The position numbers and the translations under genes are program-made. This document shows positions 56,889 to 64,000 of a stretch of 64,000 nucleotides of DNA, one piece after another. Every line of letters starts with the position of its first letter. Within the stretch, counting starts at the first letter, position 1. Origin of the DNA: Siphonodentalium dalli (Eukaryota > Mollusca > Scaphopoda > Gadilida > Siphonodentaliidae); NCBI GenBank assembly GCA_032622095.1, contig CP136062.1:160886875-160950874 (forward strand), given 5' to 3'. The notes beneath the pieces are model-generated. The model had not been told where the DNA came from and did no database searches. It saw only the letters and a list, made by a program, of their open reading frames with translations.

Positions 56889-57103
56889 TACAGTAATGCC
56901 CTAAATAATTGACTCCTTAACCACAGCAGAATCATGGGTAACTTTTCAGGATTTAGTCGGAAATATGGCTTGTTGCCATTCATCGGAAAGCTCTCTGAGA
57001 GCTTTCCGATGAATGGCAACAAGCCATATTTCCGACTAAATCCTGAAAAGTTACCCATAATTCTGCTATGGTTAAAGAGTCGATTATTTAGAGCATTACT
57101 GTA
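56889..57103. mobile_element. Family A MITE, copy 22
   Basis: Full palindrome with slightly shortened centre (ctctctgagag) and TA flanks. Confidence 0.9.
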
Positions 57104-57823
57104 ACTATAAGGATGAAGGTCAAGCAAAAACAGTTAAATTCCTTGACAATTTAAAGGTAGAGCGTTCCAGACAATCACAGCACCCAGGTGTTAATAATAA
57201 GGAACAATTTTTGTTGTCAGCATTCAAGTTGATCATGTGTGATGTTTGATGTCATCTCAGTTTGCGCTCTTTTTCATGAATATGTCTTATAGAACAGCGT
57301 AATTTAAAATGAAAGTGCAACTGAGTCATACAGACTGCAAAACAACTGTGACAGAGGACATAATTAGGGAGATTAGAGATGAATGAACTTAGGCCTAATT
57401 TTGTTATAGGAAGCCGCTTTTGTGCAAGTTTTTGTCCCAACTCCTATCTATTCTTTGAAATCAGTTGCCACATAGGTTGTGGCCAACTTACATGTATGGG
57501 CTAATGTGAGCGGCGTTCACATTGTTGGGTATGTGTTGTTAAATTTATACGAGTAGTTTGCAAAGACTGCAAGTTTTAGTTAATTAGAACTTAATTATGG
57601 AAGTATACTGGGAACATTATAGCGTTGTGTAAATAGCTGATGTTGGGATATTTGAGACACCTCGGTATTGTCATGCTGCATTGGTTCGTATTTTTGTATC
57701 CTGTCGATGCCGATACCGTTTTTTTCTTTCAGTATACTGCCCATCTCTACCTAGAATAGGTGCAATTATGTATAGAGAGTTATGGCATTGCATGACCTCA
57801 TTGTCACTCAATAGGCTGTACTG
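57104..57823. other. ~720 bp without recognised genes
   Basis: No repeats noticed. ORFs on both strands run into the L element that follows and show no motif. Confidence 0.4.
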
Positions 57824-58754
57824 TATACACCCATCAGTAAGCCCATCCCTGGGGATAAGCCCATGCAGTCTATGTTTTTGCTCCCCAAAAATCATGGGGT
57901 GGTCCTTGCAGATAAGCCCACCCCCATTTTTAGAACTTAGAGGGTGAGTATACATTGTTGTCAGGTTAACACTGAATGAAGATGACAAAAAATTATGCTT
58001 GAAAATATCATTACTCCAGCTAATTTCCATTAGCTCATTAACCCTTTCAGTGCCAGGTCCGATTTTTCTATCAACCCATATACCCTGTGCCAATGCATTC
58101 TCTTATATAAGAGAATGCATTGGCCTAACAATTTTTCATTTGTTATTTTTTTTTACAATTTTAATAATTTTTTCAAATATTCTTTAACAGACTTATTTTG
58201 TAGGTTTAGTGCCAGGGAATCTTACGTTTTTCATGGGCATCAAAATTATTACTATGAATACTTGGTGATAGTTTTGAGTTATAACATGCCCCTAAGGTTT
58301 TATCCAGTTTGTTTTTAAATTCGCTATAGCATGCTTAAGCATACCCAAAAAAAATTCAACCCATAATAATCTAAATGGTTTTTTTGTTGTTTTTTTTAGG
58401 GCCGATTTTACAGACCGTAAATTAGGGCCGATGAGATCGGCCCCTGGCACTGAAAGGGTTGCTCATTAATATTACCTGCCCGATTGTGTTTCACAAAATG
58501 TTGTATTACGATATATAAGGTGATCTTTGTGCATTATTTTAAATAGATATCTAACATAATAAAACACAAAACATATTATTTTCATTAAATAAAATAATAT
58601 GCATAAAAATTCATTAAAACACGACATTAGATTAGCACTATGAATATAAACTGAGATATTACATGTGGAGGTCCTCGAAGGTAAGCCCAGTCCCAAGTGT
58701 TTGTCTCAAAATTTCATGGCCCCCCCCCCCCTCGGTCTTACTGATGGGTGTATA
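57824..58754. mobile_element. Family L element, copy 2 (931 bp including a nested D)
   Basis: TATACACCCATCAGTAAG at the left and CTTACTGATGGGTGTATA at the right are perfect 18-bp inverted ends. The second subterminal pair is 'aagcccatgcagtc'/'ggtaagcccagtcc'. A C-run of 12 lies near the right end. No ORF. A D element (58038-58460) is nested in it. Confidence 0.75.
58038..58460. mobile_element. Family D TTAA MITE, copy 5, nested in L2
   Basis: TTAACCCTTTCAGTGCCAGG at the left; GGCACTGAAAGGGTT at the right, with no TTAA directly after it. Instead 'gctcattaa' follows, repeating the left flank 'gctcattaa', so the right junction is irregular. The hairpin has collapsed to its outer stem. Confidence 0.75.
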
Positions 58755-59630
58755 TAGTAATCTTAAAGGGCAAAATTCTCAACAAGTCAAATTAGTTCTT
58801 ATAGAATTGTTTACACAAGCATACAGTCACAAAACAATTTTGGAGGTTCACATGACAGCTAGCTCATAACAACCGGTTCTGGAGCAATTTGGTGTTGGTG
58901 TATAAACTCACAAGCAAATGGTCACAGAATATCCGTTATGAATCCATTGGTTGGTGCAGCTCACAATCCAAACATCACATGAGACCTAAAAATAATAGAC
59001 CTTTGTTTCCGCTTTGAGGAGTTAAACACTTTTGTGCATCATATATAAACTTTAAAATGGGGTGATGCAGTTTAATTAATATTGTTCTAACATGGTAATT
59101 GACGTTAAACTTGGTACATGGAACATGAGAATGTTTTGTTTATACATGTGGCATTATTCAACTATTAAGAGAATTAAACGATGTTGGTCATGTTTGAAAG
59201 TTTTATCTTGCCAACCCTATTTTTGTTCAATCCCTTTAATAGTGGAAACAAAGGTCTTTTTTTTAGGCGTCGCAGAATTTCCAATATGAATCATTCGGTT
59301 GGTGTAGCTCACAAAAAGGTCACGTAATATCCATCAAGAATCATTTGGTTTATTTAACTCACAAGCATAAGATGATGATACATCCGATATCTCACACGCG
59401 TAAGATCATGAAACATCTGATATTATTCATTTGGTTGTTGTATCTCACAAGAATATGGTCACGAAATATCCGATACAATTAAAAAAGTTACTGTATCTCA
59501 CGAGCGGTCACAGATTATCTGATACAATTCCATAAATTAAATTGTTGTTGTAACTGGAGGTCTACATATAGCTGAATACATCTTTGATTATTTGGCCTTA
59601 TGCTTGATTGGCTGTCTCTCACAAGGGGGT
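58755..59630. repeat. Diverged repeats downstream of the GPCR gene
   Basis: About six loose copies of a ~55-bp unit built on 'ctcacaag.a..ggtcac.. aatatccgatacaat' and 'catttggttgttgta' (58905-58990 and 59285-59550). The minus-strand 3' untranslated region of the receptor gene probably lies inside this block. Confidence 0.6.
59349..59354 (-). promoter_or_regulatory. Candidate polyadenylation signal
   Basis: AATAAA on the minus strand, about 280 nt beyond the receptor stop codon. Such hexamers are common by chance in AT-rich DNA. Confidence 0.25.
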
Positions 59631-60749
59631 TCACAAGGGGGTTGTTTCTGAGCAATTCTCGAGATCCGTGTGACAGCTAGCAGATGTCAGAGCAACTTCG
59701 TACATCCGCGGTTTGTAGACTCGTTTTGCCAGCGATAAGATGCCTTGTCCTAGTTCCTTCCTAAATGCAGACGAAAACATTAGAAAGAGGAAAAATGGAA
59801 TTGTGGGATTGAGAAAAATCATAGCGTCACAAATCATTTTAGCTACTCTGATTCGGTCCATAAATTCCCGGTCGGCTATCTTTGACGATGGTAGATGAGC
59901 ATTTATTATCGAAGTGACTGTTGGCGGCGTATGAAACAAGAAGAACAGTGTCACGAGAACGACCGTCGCTATAGTGATGTCATGATTAACGTCCGTGCAG
60001 CGATTCGGGCGACCGATTTCATGGTAACGAATAAGAATACCGAGTAACAGAGCTAAGCTGAAGAAAAATAGAAGTGTTAAGGGAATGAAGGCACTGAAGC
60101 TCGCCGTCACCCATGGCCAGATGACTGCGTGAAGGTCACCTTGAATGTGCGGAATGAAGCATCCATGCGGCATCAGTTCGTACATCCACATCGAATGAAC
60201 ACTGATAACGGTTAGACCAATCAGAACGAGAATAATCCCGAGTTTCGCTTTGAAAACTGTACACATGGATCGCGATTTCTTTGGGTACCATATTATAATG
60301 AATCGGTCGACGCTCATACACACGACGAGCCACACTTCCGTGTACGTAATCACGTTGATTATGAACTGCCATAGCCGACAGCCCCAGTCAGCAAGGTTCG
60401 CAATGTATGTAACATTTAAAACTTGGCTTATCCACATGAGTCCAGATCCCATAAATAGAACCAGGATGTTAATAATGCAATGCGCGGCGGCGTAAAAACA
60501 TATCGACTGCTTCTTAAAATCGTCTCGTCTGAATATAATCAAGGAAATAATGTTTCCAATCGTCCCGACTATTATAAGTACAGGCGGGACATAGGTGTTC
60601 AAGGTCGTAGCTAACGTGTAGTCCATGTATTCTAGATTGTCCTCTTGCATCCCATCGTGCATCACATACGTGTAATTGTTATCTGGTAACAGATTAATAG
60701 TTGCTGTTACTCCCACATCGGTGTTTGTAATGTCGTTTTCATATGCCAT
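59631..60749 (-). CDS. Rhodopsin-class (class A) GPCR, orphan, probably peptide-receptor-like; single exon, 372 aa
   Basis: A seven-helix plasma-membrane receptor expected to couple to a G protein; the ligand is unknown. Helices lie near residues 53-74, 84-105, 124-152, 167-188, 213-240, 258-281 and 300-325. Seen: GTIGN with N66 (1.50); C124 (3.25) and C197 in loop 2, the usual disulfide; DRF at 148-150, exactly 25 residues after C124; P223 (5.50); FHTPP at 272-276 in helix 6; AFRKEL as helix 8. Sequons N25 and N112 are extracellular. Departures from the family: N94 in place of Asp 2.50, no helix-6 Trp, and PFFLF where NPxxY should be. HTP, SRSMCT after DRF and the general wording resemble invertebrate FMRFamide-receptor-like proteins. 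The start has a good context (AAGATGG). No neighbouring gene shares its strand closely enough to suggest linkage. An upstream non-coding exon is possible. Confidence 0.93.
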   Translation of the reverse strand: MAYENDITNTDVGVTATINLLPDNNYTYVMHDGMQEDNLEYMDYTLATTLNTYVPPVLIIVGTIGNIISLIIFRRDDFKKQSICFYAAAHCIINILVLFMGSGLMWISQVLNVTYIANLADWGCRLWQFIINVITYTEVWLVVCMSVDRFIIIWYPKKSRSMCTVFKAKLGIILVLIGLTVISVHSMWMYELMPHGCFIPHIQGDLHAVIWPWVTASFSAFIPLTLLFFFSLALLLGILIRYHEIGRPNRCTDVNHDITIATVVLVTLFFLFHTPPTVTSIINAHLPSSKIADREFMDRIRVAKMICDAMIFLNPTIPFFLFLMFSSAFRKELGQGILSLAKRVYKPRMYEVALTSASCHTDLENCSETTPL

Positions 60750-61030
60750 CTTGTAACCAATTGTTTTTCTAATTTAAACTATCATCATTTTACAAATTAT
60801 TCCAATTGTTTGTATGGAATTTCACAAGTTTTTTCCAACAGTTTTTGTGGAATTTCACAATATTTCCCAAGGTATAAATTTGAGTTTTACAATTTTTTTC
60901 AACTGTTTGTGTGGAATTTCATAAGTATTCCTCGAAGATAATTTGGAATTTCACTCAGTTTTCCAGCAGTGTGTGTAGGAATTTCCAATCCTTGGATGTG
61001 TTGATCAGCACTGATTTTATTTCCAATTTA
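60750..61030 (-). repeat. Degenerate ~46-bp minisatellite upstream of the GPCR, block 1
   Basis: Four to five units of 'tggaatttcacaagtttttt' / 'ccaacagtttttgtggaatt' type. It is paralogous to the block at 62310-62590, including the shared end 'tgtgtaggaatttcc' and 'ttgatcag'. This is the presumed 5' flank of the receptor. Confidence 0.75.
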
Positions 61031-61147
61031 AGCCATCATCATTGAAAGAATATCAGTCAAATGTTAACAGCATCTTTATATAACCGCTGTCACATCAGGT
61101 CTGAAAATATACATATAAAGCATTTAGAATGCAGTCATATCTGACCC

Positions 61148-61395
61148 TTCACTCTTTCATGATGGGAGCTACACTGATGCAGCATTAAAGATCCTGTGCC
61201 AGTTCATTCTCTTATATATGCGAGTCTCCCATAGGGAGCCTCACATATATAAGAGAATGCACTGGATAACAAGGTCATTGTAAATATTGTTAGGCCAATG
61301 CATTCTCGTATATATATCCTATGCTCCGTATGGGAGACTTGCAGTGGCACAGGGTTTTCGCAAAATTTCAGGAAGCTCCATCATGGAAGGGTTAA
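61148..61395. mobile_element. Family C MITE, copy 12
   Basis: TTCACTCTTTCATGATGGGA (TTAA changed to TTCA) to CATCATGGAAGGGTTAA. The first hairpin is intact and the second partly lost. Confidence 0.8.
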
Positions 61396-61810
61396 GATTC
61401 AAATGAAAACAAGATCTTCCATAACAAAAATTCACATAAGTGCACCTCCTTTACTTATTGAAACAGGATGCTACTAAACCATGCAAACTGGATGAAGATG
61501 ATGTAATTTTTTTACACTGACCGAGCAGGAGAAAGGAAGTTGAGAAACACTTTCTTCTGGAATGCCCCTATTTGAAAATTTAAGGAATATAAAGAATTAA
61601 ATCTTGAGCAAAATTGAAGAAACAGATCACTATTCCCTTTTCAATCCCACATCATTAAATATGTCAAGACAAACAGGAATATTTACATTTGAGGCCCTGG
61701 CTGTTCGAAAAGAAAAACTAAATGACAATACACAAAATAATGGATACTGTTACTTTAGTTAAAAACAATGGTATAATTTATCTTTTTGCATATTCTTCAT
61801 TGTTACAAGC
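61396..61810. other. No gene seen
   Basis: AT-rich sequence between a C and an A element, upstream of the receptor gene. Confidence 0.4.
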
Positions 61811-62027
61811 TACAGTAATGCACTAAATAATCGACTCCTTCACCACAGCAGAATTATGGGTAATTTGTCAGGATTTAGTCGGAAATATGGCTTGTTGCCA
61901 TTCATTGGAAATCTCTCACTGAGAGCTTTCCGATGAATTGCAACAAGCCATATTTCTGACTAAATCCTGAAAAGTTACCCATAATTATGCTGTGGTTAAG
62001 GAGTCGATTATTTAGACCATTACTGTA
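61811..62027. mobile_element. Family A MITE, copy 23
   Basis: Full-length TA-flanked palindrome with a few arm mismatches (aattgcaacaag, gaccattactgta). Confidence 0.9.
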
Positions 62028-62309
62028 TTTGTTGTTCAATTTGTAGAATGAAGCAAACTTGTTATGGCATTCTTGTGAATTCATATATCCAATAAATTAT
62101 TTTATTTTATTTTATTTTAAAATCTAGTGTTGTCAAAAAAAGTTGTGATTCAATCATTCCAACATTTAGATTTTATTTGAAATGCACAAATTTACTCACA
62201 ATTTAGTATTAACAATTTTCTTACTGTTCATGAGTAGTTTTTCCTCAAGTGAATTCTCCAATAATGAAGTAAATAACACCAGCTGCTGCCTGGAGACTCA
62301 AAGTGTTAT

Positions 62310-62531
62310 TTCGGTAGTTAATATGGAATTTCACTAGTTTTTCCAGTAGTTTATGTGGAATTTCACAAATATTCCCAGCGATTAATATTAAAATTCACAA
62401 GTTTTTTCCAAAAGTTTTTGTGGAATTTCGCAAGATATTCTTAAGTATAAAATTGAAATTCACAAGTTTTTTCAATGGTTTGTTTGTAATAACACTTGTA
62501 TTCCTAGCAGATAATATAGAATTTCACAAAC
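62310..62531 (-). repeat. Degenerate ~46-bp minisatellite, block 2
   Basis: Units such as 'atggaatttcactagttttt', 'ccagtagtttatgtggaatt' and 'aaattcacaagttttttcca' repeat five to six times and lead into the candidate exon. Confidence 0.75.
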
Positions 62532-62739
62532 TTTCCCAGCAGTGTGTGTGTAGGAATTTCCGATTCATTGGAAAAATTGATCAGTTCTGAAGCATATAGA
62601 GCCCCATCACTGAATGCCTCTACAATGAGATATCTCTCGATATCAGCCACACTCTCGCCTCTCAGACCAATCATATTCAGCGGTGTCTGTCCAATTCCTT
62701 GTGAACGGAGATTTATCTCGTCCGAGGTTAACATGCGAT
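62532..62739 (-). CDS. Candidate internal exon of an unidentified gene (partial)
   Basis: On the minus strand a possible acceptor (...ttctaatatcag) precedes an open frame containing MLTSDEINLRSQGIGQTPLN, then a stretch with GLRGESVADIERYLIVEAFS, ending SEIPTHTLLGK before a possible GTTTGT donor. Composition is less AT-rich and more protein-like than the surroundings. IN..SQGIGQTPLNMIGLRG loosely resembles an ankyrin repeat (NxxDxxGxTPLHxAAxxG), but the second helix does not fit well. The last ~15 codons coincide with a unit of the flanking minisatellite. No partner exon was found; it may be a chance ORF or a pseudo-exon. The unspliced frame ends at a stop at 62504. Confidence 0.3.
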
Positions 62740-63360
62740 CTGATATTAGAATAATTGCTATTCAGATATGCGGGATTTGTTCTACTCTGATGATGGAGTA
62801 ATGTTTCCTGATCATTATGATTTGAAATACTGAGTTGCTTCTGTGATTAACACGTAGTTTATGATCGAACAATTGATTCTGATTTATACGATTATAGCTT
62901 CTAGTTCTAATGATTATAATAGCAGTAATCAGCAGCACAACAATAACACCTGTGCTCCTGTTACTCCATCGTCACACAATAACAGGCATCAACACCTGTC
63001 GTGCATCCAGGTCCGATTCCAATATATTACCGCACACAATAAATCCACGTCCAATTCCAAGTTATTACTGCATCAATTGACAGTCAAATGACTTGCCGAT
63101 AGACTAATCCAGCGGCGTATTGATTTTCCCGTGGAATTTCTATCGTGTGCTTTTGACTTTGGATTTCTTCAGAACTGCTTCACGTCGTAAGATTTTAGTC
63201 TCAAGCTCCCTTAATAGATAATAAAACTGCTGAATGAATCAAGCCTTTCAGAATGTCTCCCTCTGCGGCCACATTAAGATCACAAATATTTCCGATGCGC
63301 GATGTATGGCATTTTGTACTGTTCTAGAATGTGTCCCCAGATGGATGGGCAATGAAACAA
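62740..63360. other. No gene assigned
   Basis: If the exon above is real this is its upstream intron or promoter side. A 76-codon plus ORF (62861-63091) is Asn/Ser-rich and looks non-coding. Confidence 0.35.
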
Positions 63361-63760
63361 TTAACCCTTTACCCAACAAACTGGCCAAAAACGCCCAAAT
63401 AAAGCTGCAACAGCCTAAATTATCTTGGGTCTGTCTCAATAAAACCATACAAATATGGATATCATTGGAACCGGCTCATTGATCACATTGTGATGGTTAC
63501 AGTTATGCCCTGTGCCAATGCATTCTCTTATATATGCGAGTCGACCATAGGTCGCCTCGCATATATAAGAGAATGCATTGGCCTAAAAAAAATCTTTTTT
63601 TAACACTTTTTACCATTTTTTCTTACATTCTTTAACAATTTTATAATTTTTAATGTGTTAAGCCAATGCATTCTCTTATATATGCGAGGCGACCTATGGT
63701 CGACTCGCATATATAAGAGAATGCATTGGCACAGGGCCATTCTGTTGGGTAAAGGGTTAA
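63361..63760. mobile_element. Family K TTAA MITE, copy 2 (400 bp)
   Basis: TTAACCCTTTACCCAACAAA to CTGTTGGGTAAAGGGTTAA. Two shared hairpins (63513-63583 and 63662-63732). Nearly base-for-base the reverse complement of 19184-19581, so one source sequence was active recently relative to the other repeats. Confidence 0.88.
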
Positions 63761-64000
63761 GTCTCTCAGGCTATGTTCAGAGTGTCTGCCTCATCATGCA
63801 GCTACAACCAAAGAGATAATGAAAGTGAAATGTGGTCAATTTTATTGAAATCGAAAAAAAATTGTGTTATTTGGTGATTTCATTGAAATTTGCGTTAACA
63901 GTATATTTCATCAGAATTTTTACTAAAAATATTTCAGTCAGACTGAATTCTCGTTGACATGATTCTGCAGAAATTCAACTAAATTTCACTTGAAAGTGGA
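63761..64000. other. No feature seen up to the window end
   Basis: AT-rich sequence without repeats or coding-like frames. Confidence 0.4.

Noticed and set aside
60136-60495. ORFs of 78 and 81 codons overlapping the receptor gene in other frames
   Set aside because: Shadows of the receptor coding sequence without their own signals.
1-64000. Genuine LTR retrotransposons or viral insertions
   Set aside because: No long direct terminal repeats with TG...CA ends or viral protein words were found; the only retroelement proteins recognised are DIRS-like.

Overview
This window is animal nuclear DNA, AT-rich, almost without genes and packed with transposable elements. There is no operon structure and no prokaryotic gene. 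The only intact protein gene is an intronless rhodopsin-class G-protein-coupled receptor on the minus strand at 59631-60749. A second, weaker gene candidate is one possible internal exon at 62532-62739 (minus). The repeat content suggests a lophotrochozoan, probably a mollusc. The clues are tRNA-headed SINEs whose tail reads like mollusc SINEs, an 'AGCTCACCTGAG'-type dispersed repeat (52568-54085), DIRS retrotransposons and many hAT, Helitron and palindromic elements. The taxon is an inference from remembered repeat families and no search was run.

Most of the sequence can be assigned to a few repeat families, which I label by letter. A: a near-perfect ~217-bp palindrome flanked by TA (Tc1/mariner-type ends CAGTAATGCC), 23 full or partial copies. 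B: a ~450-bp element with a ~100-bp hairpin at each end, ends CAAGCCTG...CAGGCTTG, and often an 8-bp target duplication (hAT-like), 13 copies. C, D and K: three TTAA-flanked families with piggyBac-like CCCTTT ends (C: CCCTTTCATGA; D: CCCTTTGAGTGCC; K: CCCTTTACCCAACA). All three carry the same ~70-bp internal hairpin. E: TTAA-flanked inverted-repeat elements, 3 copies. J, L and N: smaller inverted-repeat families with two copies each. Single foldback elements lie at 5.25, 8.8, 13.6, 33-34.3, 49.1, 52.1 and 55.9 kb.

Layout: 0-10 kb holds B, A, C and E copies and an 883-bp hAT element with a perfect 8-bp target duplication. 10-21.4 kb holds three decayed DIRS-like retrotransposon fragments: gag+RT+RNase H on minus at 10.3-13.0; RNase H to the start of a tyrosine recombinase on plus at 14.6-15.9; gag and the start of pol on plus at 20.0-21.35. 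A 1434-bp hAT element follows the second fragment. 21-32 kb holds more MITEs, a 30-bp array, a large ~46-bp minisatellite (27.8-29.0) and a 100-N assembly gap (29128-29227). 33-34.3 kb is a large palindrome rich in poly-C/poly-G. At 35.8-38.7 kb a C element is interrupted by two Helitrons in direct head-to-tail tandem and by an A element. 38.7-45.2 kb contains an old collinear tandem duplication whose first copy has been swollen by MITE insertions. 45.6-48.2 kb is a ~68-copy 39-bp satellite. 48-59 kb holds further inverted-repeat elements and diverged repeats. 59.6-62.8 kb is the gene-bearing part, and 63.4-63.8 kb is a K element that is the inverted partner of one at 19.2 kb.

No pathway links the genes here. 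The main interest lies in the repeats. One hairpin module is shared by three different TTAA families. Palindromic elements have arms that change together. Several nested insertions and paralogous empty sites establish target-site preference and relative age from the sequence alone.
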